Notes: generated from the letters alone by a model not told the origin. Shown: positions 7,244 to 17,149, counted from the stretch's first letter. The stretch: 64,000 bases of DNA from Ensifer adhaerens (GCF_028993555.1 NZ_CP118610.1:2046001-2110000); one strand, 5' to 3'. Translations and numbers: made by a program.

Positions 7244-8161
7244 TCACACGTAGAGTTCGCCGGCGGCGATCTTCACCGCGTGGCCGCCGATGCGGGCATT
7301 GCTGATCTCTCCGCCCGAGATATCCAGATGCAGGTGAATGAAGGACGGCCGCCCCATCTCCACCCCCTGCTCGACGAGCACCGGGTGATGGCCGTCGACG
7401 AACTGGTCAAAAAAATGGATGGCGCCGGAGAGAGCGGCCACGGCCGAGCCGGTCGCCGGGTCCTCGAGGCTGCCGGCACCGGGACCGAACTTGCGGGCGT
7501 GGAAGCGCGCCGTGTGGTTCACGCCGCCGCGGCAATAGACATAGGCCGAGGCCAGCCGTCCCTCGGCCATCGGCGTCAGCTGCTCCCAACGCAGCGAATC
7601 GAACTCGATCGAAGAAACCGCAGCAACATCGTGCACCGGCACCATGACGAAGGGCGCGCCGGCACTCCAGAACGAAGGCACGTGGTTCTCGAAGCCGATC
7701 TGCGATTGTTTCAGGCTCAATGCGTCGGCGATCGCCTGCCGGTCGAAGCGCGCATCGAGCCGTACCGATTTGCGCGGCAGGTCGAACTCGGCAAAGCTTG
7801 CAGCCCCCGACTTGAGGCGGACGGCACAGCGCACCGGGCCCACCTTTTCCTCCAGCACCTGCACCACGTCGATCCCCTCTTCGATCGCGCCTTGCTGCGC
7901 CTCGGCGATGGCGATCGCCGCGCCGACGGTCGGATGTCCGGCAAAGGGCAACTCCTGGGCGGGGGTGAAGATCCGGAGCTTTGCCGTATGGGCCGCACCG
8001 CCCGGCCTGCGGATGAACACCGTCTCCGACAGGTTGAACTCCTGCGCGATCGCCTGCATCGCCTCGTCGTCCAGCCAATCGGCGCCGAAGACCACAGCCA
8101 GTGGATTGCCTTCGAGTTGCCTGTCGGTAAAGACGTCGTAGATCGCGTAGCTCAGCGCCAT
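7244..8161 (-). CDS. PhzF-family isomerase/epimerase-like protein
   Basis: 305 residues, the usual PhzF length. The N-terminus YAIYDVFTDRQLEGNPLAVVF and the NLSETVFI segment with the catalytic Glu (about residue 46) are the family signature, as are the FAGHPTVGAA turn near residue 73 and the DPATGSAVAALSG motif in the second half. PhzF enzymes isomerise trans-2,3-dihydro-3-hydroxyanthranilate in phenazine producers, but most homologues lie outside phenazine clusters and their substrates are unknown; no phenazine genes occur here. Cytoplasmic, monocistronic, ATG at 8159-8161. Confidence 0.9.
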   Translation of the reverse strand: MALSYAIYDVFTDRQLEGNPLAVVFGADWLDDEAMQAIAQEFNLSETVFIRRPGGAAHTAKLRIFTPAQELPFAGHPTVGAAIAIAEAQQGAIEEGIDVVQVLEEKVGPVRCAVRLKSGAASFAEFDLPRKSVRLDARFDRQAIADALSLKQSQIGFENHVPSFWSAGAPFVMVPVHDVAAVSSIEFDSLRWEQLTPMAEGRLASAYVYCRGGVNHTARFHARKFGPGAGSLEDPATGSAVAALSGAIHFFDQFVDGHHPVLVEQGVEMGRPSFIHLHLDISGGEISNARIGGHAVKIAAGELYV

Positions 8162-8372
8162 TCATGTCCCCTTGCGAATAGACCTCGAAACTTTGCAGTG
8201 TCGGGACGCATGCGGCAAGGCTTAAAAGCACCGGTACACAGCTCGGCACGGATCACGTTTTCTTTAGCTGTTGGGCGCCGTACCCGGGCGGTGTCATATG
8301 TTCGCAATCAAATGCCCGCTATTGCGGCACTGCGAAGGAACGGCGCGGGGCGCCAGCGTTGGGAGAAGCAAG

Positions 8373-8963
8373 ATGGTGATGCTGATCTGCCTGCACGGAA
8401 GCAGCGGCAGGCCGGCGGACTGGGGCAGCTTCCCCGAGGAAGTGGCGCCGACCATCAGGAGCCACCGGCTGCAAGGCGGCATCCCGTCGAACGACGGCCA
8501 TACCTTCTTCACGAAATTGCCGGATGGGACGATAGACCCGGCGGAGATCGCCACTCGCGCCGATGCGCTTGCGGCACATATCGCAACATTCGAACCCGGC
8601 GCGGCGCCGCTCCTGATGGGCTATTCGAGTGGCGCCACCATCGCCGCTGCCATTCTGCTGCGGCATCCTTCCGCCAGCGCCGGCGCCGTCCTGCTTCGCC
8701 CTCAGCCGCCCTTTCCCGATGCTTCCTTTCCGCCCCTTGGCTGCCCGCCAGCGCTAATCCTTGCCGGAAGGCATGATGCCCGCCGCGTGCCGGGCGCGGC
8801 CGAAACGCTCGCCCGCCAGCTTCGCTCCGCCGGCAGCGACGTCGAAATGCACATGCTCGACACCGGACATGGCCTTGATCCGGCCGGGCAGGACCGTCAA
8901 CTCGCCAAAGCCTGGCTGGCGCGCTTCGCCGCTCCGGCGAAGGACGGAAATTCCCAGGCATAA
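8373..8963 (+). CDS. alpha/beta-hydrolase, phospholipase/carboxylesterase type
   Basis: The start was taken at ATG 8373 after GGGAGAAG, giving MVMLICLHGSSG; a second ATG two codons later is equally possible and the open frame extends further upstream without support. 196 residues with the hydrolase triad: nucleophile in GYSSGA (Ser about 85), acid in LAGRHDARR, and histidine in LDTGHGLDP near the C-terminus. The oxyanion region LHGSSG follows strand 1. The small size fits esterases of the YpfH/carboxylesterase group. No signal peptide. Substrate unknown. Confidence 0.8.
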   Translation: MVMLICLHGSSGRPADWGSFPEEVAPTIRSHRLQGGIPSNDGHTFFTKLPDGTIDPAEIATRADALAAHIATFEPGAAPLLMGYSSGATIAAAILLRHPSASAGAVLLRPQPPFPDASFPPLGCPPALILAGRHDARRVPGAAETLARQLRSAGSDVEMHMLDTGHGLDPAGQDRQLAKAWLARFAAPAKDGNSQA

Positions 8964-9005
8964 GCGTGCAAGTTCAAAGCGCTAGATCAGCCGGTTGACT
9001 CAAAA

Positions 9006-9746
9006 TCAGAGCGATGTTTCTCGCCGAAACAGCCACTCGAGAATGGGCGGAATGAACGGCGGATAGTTGTGAGCCCGAGGGTCCGGGCCAAAGATCGCGA
9101 TCGCCTCGTCGATTTCCGGTTCGGGATCACCAGCGATATGTGCCGCCACACGGGCAACGAGCGCGGCTGCCGTTTCAGGATGGCGGTAGACGCGCAGAAC
9201 CGTCACGGCGCGGTCCATGTGCAGGAGGTGGTAGCCGGACTCGGCGACGGCAAGCGCCAGATCGATACCGGTTTCTTCCAGCGCCTCACGGCGGATGTTG
9301 CCGGCGACGTCGCAGCGGCCATCGACGATATCCTCGGGCTCCAGCGAGCCAGAAGGGCTGTAGACGCGGGCCGGATTGGCCGTGTGCGAACCCATGCGCA
9401 CCAGGATCAACGCACCGTCGCAGGAAAGGATCGCCGGCATGGCAAAGAGATGGAAGGCGCCTTCGACCCGCGTCCTCCGCCACCAGAGAAAGGTCGAATA
9501 GGGCACCACATGCCCCTCGCCCCGGACCCGCCCGTCTTCGATCCTCAGCGCCCGCTGCAGCACCATGCGGCCGTCGAAGAGATGCGGGTTGGCTGCAATT
9601 TCCCGCTGCCAGTTCTCCTGCGCCCGTTCGACCTCTTCGAGGTGAAACGGATGCGCCGCGCCGTTGACGCGGATCTCGACGTCGTCGATCGGAATGATGA
9701 CGCCTTCGGCCGGCCACAGCGCCGTATTGCTTTCAAGAGCGCCCAT
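9006..9746 (-). CDS. Nudix hydrolase
   Basis: 247 residues from ATG 9746. The Nudix helix is visible as IRREALEETGIDL around residues 150-162, matching the REUxEExGU half of the signature; the first half is less canonical (SGSLEPEDIVDG, with an insertion). A substrate-recognition N-terminal domain of about 90 residues precedes it. It begins 2 bp after the stop of the endonuclease/phosphatase gene, so the two are surely one operon. Hydrolysis of a nucleoside diphosphate derivative is expected; the exact substrate is not predictable. Confidence 0.8.
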   Translation of the reverse strand: MGALESNTALWPAEGVIIPIDDVEIRVNGAAHPFHLEEVERAQENWQREIAANPHLFDGRMVLQRALRIEDGRVRGEGHVVPYSTFLWWRRTRVEGAFHLFAMPAILSCDGALILVRMGSHTANPARVYSPSGSLEPEDIVDGRCDVAGNIRREALEETGIDLALAVAESGYHLLHMDRAVTVLRVYRHPETAAALVARVAAHIAGDPEPEIDEAIAIFGPDPRAHNYPPFIPPILEWLFRRETSL

Positions 9747-9748
9747 GG

Positions 9749-10855
9749 TCACACATCCAGCGTTATGGCGACGGGGCAATGGTCCGACGCTTTCGGCCGG
9801 TCCCAGCCGGTGCGCGGATAGCGCTCCACTTCAAGCCCCGGCGGAAAGATCGTGCGGAACGGCTGGCCGCCGCGGATGACCTCGGGCACCTGGGAATGGT
9901 TGCGCTTGGCAAGTGCCGGCGACAGCCAGATATAGTCGAGCTGGCAGAGATGCCGCTCCTGCGGCCCGCGGCTGTGAAACAGCGTCCAGCGGTCCATCAC
10001 CGGGCGGCGCAGCATCGGGTTTTCAACAAAGCCGTCATGGCTGAAAACGTCGAGCGCACTTTCCTCCTCCTCATGCGGCACGAACTGGTAGCCGTTGCGC
10101 CGGTCGCCGAGGATGTTCACCTTCTCCTGGTAGTCGTTCATGTCGCCGCAGATCGCAAACATCTTGTCGGCCGTCTTCCCGCGGCCGAACCGGCTTTCGA
10201 TGATGTGGCGCACGGCGCTGGCCTCGGCCACCCGCAGCGGCATCGTCGCCTGCCGGCCGTCGAGCCCCTCGCGCGCCGGCCCCATCGACTTGAAGTGCAC
10301 CACATAGAGCGTCAGCGGCCGTCCGCCGATGCGAAGGTCGAGCTCCAGGCAATCGCGCTTGAAGATCCGGTCGGCCGGCCGGTTGGTCAGCGCTATTCTG
10401 TCGTTGAAAAGGTCGAGATCCTCATAGGTCAGCCCCGCATGGCTCTTCACGTCCAGGCACTCGATCGGCTGGCCGTCGCGGGTCTCCTCGCGCATCATCA
10501 CCGCGACATCGATGCCACGCGAATCATTGCCCTCGATCAGGTATTTCTGCCGGTAGCCGTTGCCGACCATCCGGAAGAGGTAGTTGTATTCGAAGGCCTG
10601 CAGCGAGGCCATGTTGTCGGCTTCCTGCAGGCAGAGGATATCCGCATCGCAGTCGGCAATCGCCAGCGCCGACATCTGCCTGGTATCATCGGTATGCGCG
10701 ATGGTGCGCGCCTCCTCCAGCCGCTGGTACTCCGCCTCGCTCTTGACGTCGAAGAGCCTGAGCACCCGGTCCTGTTTCAGCTGGTTGCGAAAGCCGGAGA
10801 AATCGAAGCGGCTCAAGAGGTTTTCGATATTGAAGGTAGCAAGGCGAAGCGACAT
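9749..10855 (-). CDS. endonuclease/exonuclease/phosphatase-family protein
   Basis: 368 residues. Family motifs in order: LRLATFNIENL at the N-terminus, DADILCLQEADN with the metal-binding Glu near residue 78, VVHFKSM (catalytic His), ICGDMNDYQ (Asp/Asn pair), and the C-terminal SDHCPV with the general-base histidine. All core catalytic residues of the EEP fold are therefore present. No signal peptide, so a cytoplasmic metal-dependent phosphodiesterase or nuclease is likely. First gene of a two-gene operon with the Nudix hydrolase. Two tandem intergenic repeat units lie immediately upstream. Confidence 0.85.
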   Translation of the reverse strand: MSLRLATFNIENLLSRFDFSGFRNQLKQDRVLRLFDVKSEAEYQRLEEARTIAHTDDTRQMSALAIADCDADILCLQEADNMASLQAFEYNYLFRMVGNGYRQKYLIEGNDSRGIDVAVMMREETRDGQPIECLDVKSHAGLTYEDLDLFNDRIALTNRPADRIFKRDCLELDLRIGGRPLTLYVVHFKSMGPAREGLDGRQATMPLRVAEASAVRHIIESRFGRGKTADKMFAICGDMNDYQEKVNILGDRRNGYQFVPHEEEESALDVFSHDGFVENPMLRRPVMDRWTLFHSRGPQERHLCQLDYIWLSPALAKRNHSQVPEVIRGGQPFRTIFPPGLEVERYPRTGWDRPKASDHCPVAITLDV

Positions 10856-10889
10856 TTATCAATTCCGTGGCATGAAATGCCGGGAGCTT

Positions 10890-11006
10890 AGAGCAATTTC
10901 AGGAAAAGTGCGAAGCGGTTTTCCGCTTCGAAATGCGGCACTACAAAGAGCAATTCCAGGAAAAGTGTGAAACGGTTTTCCGTCCGGAACTGCGCCCATT
11001 ACAAAG
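10890..11006. repeat. tandem pair of rhizobial intergenic mosaic (RIME-like) repeats
   Basis: Two consecutive units beginning AGAGCAATT at 10890 and 10947 (57-bp period). Each contains a CAGGAAAAGTG box, a GCGGTTTTCCGC-like palindrome and ends near ACAAAG. A degenerate third copy lies at 12651-12712. They sit between the endonuclease gene and the CYTH-CHAD gene and could form stem-loops in either transcript. Confidence 0.7.
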
Positions 11007-11131
11007 CGTTAGATCGAGCGGCGAATGTCGCCCCAACACCGCACCCGCGTCTGCCGCCTCCAGATTGATCCATGTCATCCAGAACGCGAACCAATGTGCT
11101 CAAATGGCGTTGGCGAAGTGCCCCTGCGCTC

Positions 11132-12595
11132 ATGGAGGATGGTTTGAAAACGGAAATCGAACTCAAGCTCGAGCTCTCTCCTGAAGATCTTGACCGTTTT
11201 GCCGCATCGGGCCTCCTCGGTGAGCCGGCACGCAGAGAGCAGCAGCGCTCCGTCTATTTCGATACCCGCGGCCGTGATCTCCACCAGTCGGGCTTCACGC
11301 TCCGCATCCGCACGGTCGGCGCGGCGCGGACCCAGACGATCAAGGTGACCGGCCCCGGCGCATCGGTCTTTGCCCGTCCGGAATGGGAGCAACCGCTCAC
11401 CGCCGATGTGCCGGTCGTCGATCACACCACCCCGCTTGCCGCCACGTTCGACCTTGAGCCCGATGATCTGGAACCGCATTTCACCGTCGAGGTCGAACGC
11501 AGCACCTGGGAGGTGGACCAGGACGGCACGCGGATCGAAGTGGCGCTCGACCGCGGCATGGTCACCTCAGGCAATCGCCAGACCGCCGTCGGCGAGATCG
11601 AACTCGAGCTGAAGGACGGCGACCCGAAGGCGCTTTTCACCCTCGCCCGCCGTATCGAGGCGGTCGTTCCCATCCGCTTCGGCATTCTCTCCAAGGCCGA
11701 GCGCGGCTTCCACCTGATCGACGCCCTGCCGATCGTATTCAAGGCGGAGCCGGTCGTGCTCGGCCGCGAGATGCGGGTGACGAAGAGCTTCCGCGCCATC
11801 GCGCTCGCCTGTCTAAGGCACTACCGCCTGAACGAGGACGTGCTGCGTGAACGAAAGAACCCGGAGGCGCTGCACCAGGCCCGCGTCGCCCTTCGCCGCC
11901 TGCGCTCGGCCTTCTCGCTCTACAGGGGTATTCTTGGCGATGCGGAAAGCGAGCGCCTCAAGGCCGAGCTGAAATGGCTGGCCGGCGTCTTCGGCAAGGC
12001 CCGCGACGTTGACGTTCTCTTGACGCGCGAGCCCGAGCCGGAATTGCGAGGTCGCTTGAAGACCGCGCGCGCCGGCCGCTACGCCGAGGTTTTCGAGGCC
12101 CTCGACGGCGCACGCGGCCGCGCCCTCCTCTTCGATGTCAACGAGTGGCTTCACTGCGGCGACTATCAAGCGAACGAACCCACCGAGCTTCGCGACCAGT
12201 CGGCGGTCGATTTCGCCGAAGCCGTTCTCGACCGGGCGCGCCGCAAGCTCAAGAAGCACGGTCGCTCACTTGCCGAGGTGAGCGACGAAGAGCGGCATGA
12301 GGCCCGCAAGGACGCCAAGAAGCTGCGCTATGCCGCCGAGTTCTTTGCAGCCCTGTTTGACGACAAGCGGGGCGCGAGACGCCACAAGCGGTTCATCGAT
12401 GCCATGACCGGGCTGCAGGACCGGCTCGGCACGCTCAACGACCTCGTATCCGGGCCGCATGTTCTGGAAGCGATCGGCCTTGAGGACCACCCGGACGCCG
12501 AAACGCTTGTCGTTCACGCCGACAAGGACAAACTGATCGACCAGGCGCAAAGCGCGCTCGACGACGTAACCGATACGAAGCGGTTCTGGCGCTGA
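11132..12595 (+). CDS. CYTH-CHAD domain protein (probable inorganic triphosphatase)
   Basis: 487 residues from ATG 11132. N-terminal CYTH domain (about 5-205) opens with ExExK (TEIELKLEL) and has the alternating Arg/Lys/Glu strands of triphosphate tunnel enzymes (YFDTRGRDL, FTLRIR, EIELELKDGD, SKAERGF). A C-terminal CHAD helical domain (about 230-480) has the conserved histidines in LHQARVALRRLRS and HEARKDAKKLRY, which bind polyphosphate. Bacterial CYTH-CHAD proteins hydrolyse inorganic triphosphate. A TTG at 11144 has better spacing to GGAGG than the ATG and may be the true start. Same architecture class as, but separate from, the CYTH-only gene at 30425. Confidence 0.9.
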   Translation: MEDGLKTEIELKLELSPEDLDRFAASGLLGEPARREQQRSVYFDTRGRDLHQSGFTLRIRTVGAARTQTIKVTGPGASVFARPEWEQPLTADVPVVDHTTPLAATFDLEPDDLEPHFTVEVERSTWEVDQDGTRIEVALDRGMVTSGNRQTAVGEIELELKDGDPKALFTLARRIEAVVPIRFGILSKAERGFHLIDALPIVFKAEPVVLGREMRVTKSFRAIALACLRHYRLNEDVLRERKNPEALHQARVALRRLRSAFSLYRGILGDAESERLKAELKWLAGVFGKARDVDVLLTREPEPELRGRLKTARAGRYAEVFEALDGARGRALLFDVNEWLHCGDYQANEPTELRDQSAVDFAEAVLDRARRKLKKHGRSLAEVSDEERHEARKDAKKLRYAAEFFAALFDDKRGARRHKRFIDAMTGLQDRLGTLNDLVSGPHVLEAIGLEDHPDAETLVVHADKDKLIDQAQSALDDVTDTKRFWR

Positions 12596-12650
12596 GTGGC
12601 ACCGCGCTTTCAGAAGAACGCGCAAGGGCGCTCGATAGCTTTGATTCCAG

Positions 12651-12712
12651 GCCAATTTCCAGAAAATACATGAAGCGGTATCCCTGGGATTGCGCGGCTT
12701 TAAAGCGTCAGA
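12651..12712. repeat. degenerate RIME-like repeat
   Basis: CCAATTTCCAG, TGAAGCGGT, TTGCGCGGC and AAAGCGTCAGA occur in the same order as in the tandem units at 10890-11006, with several substitutions. It lies between two convergent genes. Confidence 0.55.
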
Positions 12713-12780
12713 CCGTCGCCCCGTGCCAGTTCAGCAAGAGGTGTGACGCGGTTTCAGCAACGGCTTCGCCGGTCCCGCCC

Positions 12781-13575
12781 CTATTTCGGAAACAGCAAGA
12801 CGACCGCGGCGCGCACGCCAAAACCCTCGGGGCCGTTTTCCGGCGCGGTCGCCCAGTAGCGCGCGCCGAGCTGCAGGCTCACCGGCTGCTCGCCGAACTT
12901 GGTGAGCTTGGCGACGGTAAAGTTGATCGGCACGCTCCAGTCGTCGTGCTTCCAGTCATAGGTGCTTTCGGTGTTGAGCGTGAAAGTCCAGGCATCCGGC
13001 GTGGTGTAGGACAGGAACGGCTGCAGGAAGGTCGAGCTCACATCGTCGCGATCGTCGTTGCCGGCGACCGACCAGACGTGGTTGGCAAGCACGCCGTAAG
13101 TCCAGTGCCCCTCCTGTTTCAAAAGCACAGCCGTCGGGCCGAGCCCCCATTTCTCGCCGCCAAGCAGATCGTCCGTTGCCGTCGGCAACAGGAAAACCGG
13201 GCCAGCGCCCCAGATGAGGCCGCCTGCCGTCGGCTCTTTCGGCGAGAAGAAGAAGCTCTGCAGCGTATCGCCAAGACCGAACTGGTGGCCGCTGTCGCCG
13301 GCAATGTCGTTCTGGTTGACGACGGGCAGGATGGTTCGCGAAATCACGTTCCAGTCGTCGTTGAGCGAGATCGGGATGACCGGCTGGATGTTCAGCGTCA
13401 CCTTGTTACCGTCACTAGGCCCAAAGCCGCGATCATAGTTGAACTGGAAGGGCACGCTGATCAGCGACGCCACCGGGTTCGACAGCTGCTTGGCAAGGTC
13501 GGCGTCCTGGGCATTTACGGACGAAGCGGGTGTAAGCGTTGCCGCCAGTCCGAACAAAGCTATGCGCGCATGCAT
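12781..13575 (-). CDS. outer-membrane transporter-like beta-barrel protein
   Basis: 264 residues with a cleavable signal peptide (LFGLAATLTPASSVNAQDA) and a strong GGAGG ribosome site. The mature part is made of amphipathic strands rich in aromatic/Gly pairs (FQFNYDRGFG, VTLNIQPVIPI, WTYGVLANHVW, FTLNTESTYDW, LQLGARYWA) and ends in VVLLFPK, as in the putative MetA-pathway/phenol-degradation outer-membrane family. A porin or surface role is expected; the substrate is unknown. It lies downstream of the two DUF1254 genes on the same strand, separated by a small + strand gene, so a shared function is possible but not an operon. Confidence 0.75.
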   Translation of the reverse strand: MHARIALFGLAATLTPASSVNAQDADLAKQLSNPVASLISVPFQFNYDRGFGPSDGNKVTLNIQPVIPISLNDDWNVISRTILPVVNQNDIAGDSGHQFGLGDTLQSFFFSPKEPTAGGLIWGAGPVFLLPTATDDLLGGEKWGLGPTAVLLKQEGHWTYGVLANHVWSVAGNDDRDDVSSTFLQPFLSYTTPDAWTFTLNTESTYDWKHDDWSVPINFTVAKLTKFGEQPVSLQLGARYWATAPENGPEGFGVRAAVVLLFPK

Positions 13576-13797
13576 CGGCTACCTCCAGTGCGAATCGGTA
13601 ACTGCCCCTCTCTGGCATGGCCAACAGTAACACGGGCCTGCTGGTGCGAGGCCTGCCGCCCGATCGGACATGAAGCCCGGCGCGCAAGCGCTGCGGCCGC
13701 CACAGACCTGCCGAGGCAACCGGAGCGCCACATTGTCCTTGCCACGAAACGACTGAACGATTCTTCGCGCTTTCGCCCCAGCCTTGGAGGTCGCGCG

Positions 13798-14001
13798 ATG
13801 AGTTCCACGCCCCGCCGACGGGCGATACTCCCCCAGGAAATGAAGCAGATCGAGATTACCTTCAACGACATCCTGCGCGAGCAGGCTCTGTCACGCCGCA
13901 GCGAAGCGGCCGAATGGATCGCCAAACGGCTTCTGGCGCTCTACGACAGCGGCGTGCATGACAACAGCACGCTGAAGGTCCTGGTCGACCCCGCGCATTG
14001 A
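13798..14001 (+). CDS. small conserved hypothetical protein (67 aa)
   Basis: ATG at 13798 follows TTGGAGGTCG, a good ribosome site. The product is a basic helical protein (MSSTPRRRAILPQEMKQIEI, then RRSEAAEWIAKRLLALYDSG) with no membrane segment. The FNDILREQALSRRSEAAEWIAKRL stretch looks like a small helical bundle. Function unknown. It sits alone between two minus-strand genes. Confidence 0.6.
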   Translation: MSSTPRRRAILPQEMKQIEITFNDILREQALSRRSEAAEWIAKRLLALYDSGVHDNSTLKVLVDPAH

Positions 14002-14048
14002 TTGTGTGCGGCTAGCCCCGTCTCGATGACGGGACCAGCCTGTTTGCC

Positions 14049-15590
14049 TTACGCCGCCGTGATCTTCGGTGGCTGCCAGGAACCGTCGATGATCCCCTGC
14101 TTGCCCCAGTAGGCGCGGATGTACAGCGAGAAATTGCCGTCCGGCGCTGGCAGCCAATTGCTCTCCTTGTCGCCGCCGGGATTCTTGGCGCCGGCATAGA
14201 GTGTCAGCGAGCCGTCGGCGTTGCGCTTCAGGGTCTTGTTCTTGGTGCCGAGCGAGTATCGCTTGAGTTCGTTCGGGTGGAAGAAGTGCTCTTCGGTATA
14301 GAGCGTCATCGACCAGAAGCCATCGACCGGCGGCTCCTGGCCCGCGGCAAAGGTGATGGAATAGGTTTTCGTGCCCTGGAGTTGCGCGCCCGTGGCGTCG
14401 TTGTCCGTATAGAAATACTGGGTCTCGTTCGGCTTGTTGTCGAACATGTTGGATTTCGATGTGCCGGTGCGGTTGAAGTAGTCGACGCCCCACCTGGCGT
14501 TGTTCAGCGACCGGTTCCAGCCGTTACCGGCCGGCACGCCGTTGTGCTCCCAGCGGTGGAAAAGCTGGATGACATCCTTTTCGGTCGCAACGGCTTCTTC
14601 GACGATCCGTTTCTTGAGTTCCGGGTCCTTGGCCGCCGCATCAATCAATTGCCGGAACTGGGCATACATCGCCTCTTCGCCCGGTTGCGGCGATACGGTG
14701 TCGAGAACCTCGGGAAACTGATCGAAGAATTTCTCGGGGATCACCCATTTCGTCTCGGCCTTGCCCTCCGACTTGGGGCCCTGAATATCCGGCGCCTCGC
14801 TCCAGTCCACCGTCTTCATCTTGCCGTCGAAATTGCTGAGCGGATAAAACACGACCTGGTCGATCTTTTCCTGGATCGCACTCTTGTCCTCCGCCGTGTC
14901 ATCCTGGAAGACGCGCGGGATGCCATTGGCAAGCGACGTCGGCGACCGAAACACGCCGCTGATGCCGCTGGGGGTGTCGCCCTTCCAGTTCGGGCCGACC
15001 AGAAGGTAGAAGCCGGGCTTGCTGCCATAGGGCTTGCCGAGATCGGCGAACTGGTCGGTCCTTGCGTCATAGAGGGCGTAAACCCAGAAGCGGTCACCGA
15101 AATCCGGCACCTGCGCGACGACAGGCTCCTTGTCGAGATCGAAGAAGCCGAGGCCATAGACCACGTCCTGGTTCGGGCAGGCAATGAAGGTTTGGGCCGG
15201 GTCGATATAGTCACTCAGCATCGCCACTTCGCTGAGCGGCGCAGCAGGCAAAACGCCGTTGAGCTTGCCGGCGTGTGGTGCCTTGGTGATCGCCGTCCGG
15301 CGGTTGATCATGTTGACCATCGGCCAACCCCAGATATACGCCTGCCGCGCCACACTGACGGCATATCCCGGCTGCATCTTGACGTCACTCGAAGGGAGCG
15401 CGAGCTGCACCGCGGATCCCGCTGCCTCCTGCGCCAGCACGGGCACTGCGGAGGCAACCAGCGAGGCCACAGTCGTCGCGGCAGGAATTGTTGCGCCCGC
15501 TCCGATCGCCGCCAGCGAGGCTGCGCCGAGGCCGCCTTTCATCACGTCGCGACGGGAGATTTCCAAGAGCGTGTTGGATGTCGTTGTCAT
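14049..15590 (-). CDS. exported DUF1254/DUF1214 protein (Tat substrate)
   Basis: 513 residues. The N-terminus carries a twin-arginine motif, SRRDVMKGG, followed by a hydrophobic Ala-rich segment ending near LAQEA, so Tat export to the periplasm is predicted. The DUF1254 half (about 75-220) has [12 protein letters not shown] and the aromatic turn [14 protein letters not shown]; the DUF1214 half (about 380-510) has [18 protein letters not shown] and [20 protein letters not shown]. Both halves occur together in a widespread family of unknown biochemical role. The paralogue upstream (15668-17149) shares this layout, implying tandem duplication and a common operon. Confidence 0.85.
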   Translation of the reverse strand: MTTTSNTLLEISRRDVMKGGLGAASLAAIGAGATIPAATTVASLVASAVPVLAQEAAGSAVQLALPSSDVKMQPGYAVSVARQAYIWGWPMVNMINRRTAITKAPHAGKLNGVLPAAPLSEVAMLSDYIDPAQTFIACPNQDVVYGLGFFDLDKEPVVAQVPDFGDRFWVYALYDARTDQFADLGKPYGSKPGFYLLVGPNWKGDTPSGISGVFRSPTSLANGIPRVFQDDTAEDKSAIQEKIDQVVFYPLSNFDGKMKTVDWSEAPDIQGPKSEGKAETKWVIPEKFFDQFPEVLDTVSPQPGEEAMYAQFRQLIDAAAKDPELKKRIVEEAVATEKDVIQLFHRWEHNGVPAGNGWNRSLNNARWGVDYFNRTGTSKSNMFDNKPNETQYFYTDNDATGAQLQGTKTYSITFAAGQEPPVDGFWSMTLYTEEHFFHPNELKRYSLGTKNKTLKRNADGSLTLYAGAKNPGGDKESNWLPAPDGNFSLYIRAYWGKQGIIDGSWQPPKITAA

Positions 15591-15667
15591 CGTCGATCCC
15601 TATGTGTCCATCGGTTGATGTGTAAGAGGGAGCGCCCGGAGAGGACGCTCCCGACGTCAGGTCGCCG

Positions 15668-17149
15668 TCACTCCACCTTCACCAGGTCATCCGGCTTCCA
15701 GGTCTGGTCGTAGAACTCGGTCCCGGTGCCGTAGAGGCGCAATGTCGCGATGAAGTTGCGATTGGGCGCCGTCTGGATCCAGTTGTTGTCGGCGGCATCG
15801 GCCGGCTTGCTCGGCCCGAAATAGAGATTGACCGAGCCGTCGGCGTTCGCCTTGACCTTGTTGAAGGCGTTGATCGACGGCAGGAGCTGCGGCGTTTCCA
15901 CCATCGTCCCGTCGGTAACGTTGTAGGCCGTCACCGCCCAGAAGAGCTTGGCCGGCGGGTTTGGCGGCAGGTGCAGCTTGTAGGCTTTCGCGCCATCGAG
16001 GAAGTCGCCATCGGCGTCGCGAACGGCGGTTGGATATTTCGAGCCGGAATCGAGCGTGTGCATGGCCATGGCAGGTGCCGAGGAATAGGCCACCTGGAAG
16101 AAACCCGCCCGCTGGTTCACGTCGAGATAGCTCTCCTGGAACCATTCCGCCGTGGCGCCGGCCCAGACGTTTTCGTACTGCCGGTCGGTGTAATAGAGAT
16201 TGCGCTTGTCGGAACGGCCGGTCTGGCGCAGCGCCATGATCATCCTCGGCGCCGTCTCCACCGCCTTCTTCAGCAGTTCCTTCTGCTTCGCGCTCGGTTC
16301 GAACGGTTGGCCCTTGATGATGCCGATCGAGGCAAGGACGCCGCGAAGCTCGGGGGTAATGGCGGACACCGGCTCGTAGTCGACAAAGGCCTTCAGCTTG
16401 GTCCAGTAGCTGTTGTCGACCGGATACATCATGTTGATGCGTTTTCCCGAGCCGTTCGGAAACTCCATCGGCTTGGCGTCCTTCTCGGTCGCAAAGAGCG
16501 GATAGATCCGGGTCCGCTCGGCATTGGCGACGGCCGGTGCCGGGTCGGGCCCGTTTTCGCCCTTGCCCATAACGGTGCGGAAGAACAGGAAGACGTTGTA
16601 GGTCGAGGATGTGAAGGTGTAATAGCCCTTCGGCACTTCGCCGTCGTAACCCGGCGGCAACAAGAGATAGAGCCCGCCGCGCGCTTCGTCCGGCCCGATC
16701 GCACCCACATCGGTAATCGTGCGCTGGAAGAAGTCGGTGAACATGCCGATGACGTTCGGCGGCGCTGCGATGACGAGCGGCCCGGTCTCCTTCAGGTCCA
16801 GGTAGTTCATCGAATAGATGACGTCGGCATTGGGTGTGGGCACCCAGGCGCGCGCATCCATGCGGTCCTTCCAGATCGGCAGCACATTGTAGCCCTTGCC
16901 GAACGCAGCCTCCGAGCCGTCGCGCATGCCGATGACGTTCAGCGCCGGCAGCATGGTCATGTAGGTGTGGACGGCACGCTGGTAGTAGAGCTCGTCAAGC
17001 AGGCTATCGGCCTCGGCCTTTTCCAGCCACTTGCCACCGTTGATCTGCTCGACGAGTGGCGGTGCCGCACCTTCCTGCGCAAAGGACGGCGATACAAAGA
17101 TCATCGTGGTCAGCGCGGTCGCGGCCGCAAATGCGAGACCTCGGGTCAT
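15668..17149 (-). CDS. exported DUF1254/DUF1214 protein (Sec-type signal)
   Basis: 493 residues from ATG 17149, chosen because GAGGAGAG lies just upstream. Signal peptide MTRGLAFAAATALTTMIFVS with cleavage near FAQEG and no twin arginine. Then the DUF1254 domain (AVHTYMTMLPALN; TPNADVIYSMNYLDL) and the DUF1214 domain (PPAKLFWAVTAYNVTDGTMV; NNWIQTAPNRNFIATLRLYG). It differs from the downstream paralogue in export route, which is odd for a tandem pair. 77 bp separate the genes, so co-transcription is likely. The AraC-type regulator immediately upstream on the same strand is the natural candidate for control. Confidence 0.85.
   Translation of the reverse strand: MTRGLAFAAATALTTMIFVSPSFAQEGAAPPLVEQINGGKWLEKAEADSLLDELYYQRAVHTYMTMLPALNVIGMRDGSEAAFGKGYNVLPIWKDRMDARAWVPTPNADVIYSMNYLDLKETGPLVIAAPPNVIGMFTDFFQRTITDVGAIGPDEARGGLYLLLPPGYDGEVPKGYYTFTSSTYNVFLFFRTVMGKGENGPDPAPAVANAERTRIYPLFATEKDAKPMEFPNGSGKRINMMYPVDNSYWTKLKAFVDYEPVSAITPELRGVLASIGIIKGQPFEPSAKQKELLKKAVETAPRMIMALRQTGRSDKRNLYYTDRQYENVWAGATAEWFQESYLDVNQRAGFFQVAYSSAPAMAMHTLDSGSKYPTAVRDADGDFLDGAKAYKLHLPPNPPAKLFWAVTAYNVTDGTMVETPQLLPSINAFNKVKANADGSVNLYFGPSKPADAADNNWIQTAPNRNFIATLRLYGTGTEFYDQTWKPDDLVKVE

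Noticed and set aside
7244..8161. Phenazine biosynthesis cluster
   Set aside because: Only a PhzF-family protein is present; no other phz genes, and the family is widespread outside phenazine producers.
10890..11006. CRISPR-like array
   Set aside because: Two long tandem units plus one degenerate copy nearby with internal palindromes and no spacers or cas genes; it is an intergenic mosaic repeat.
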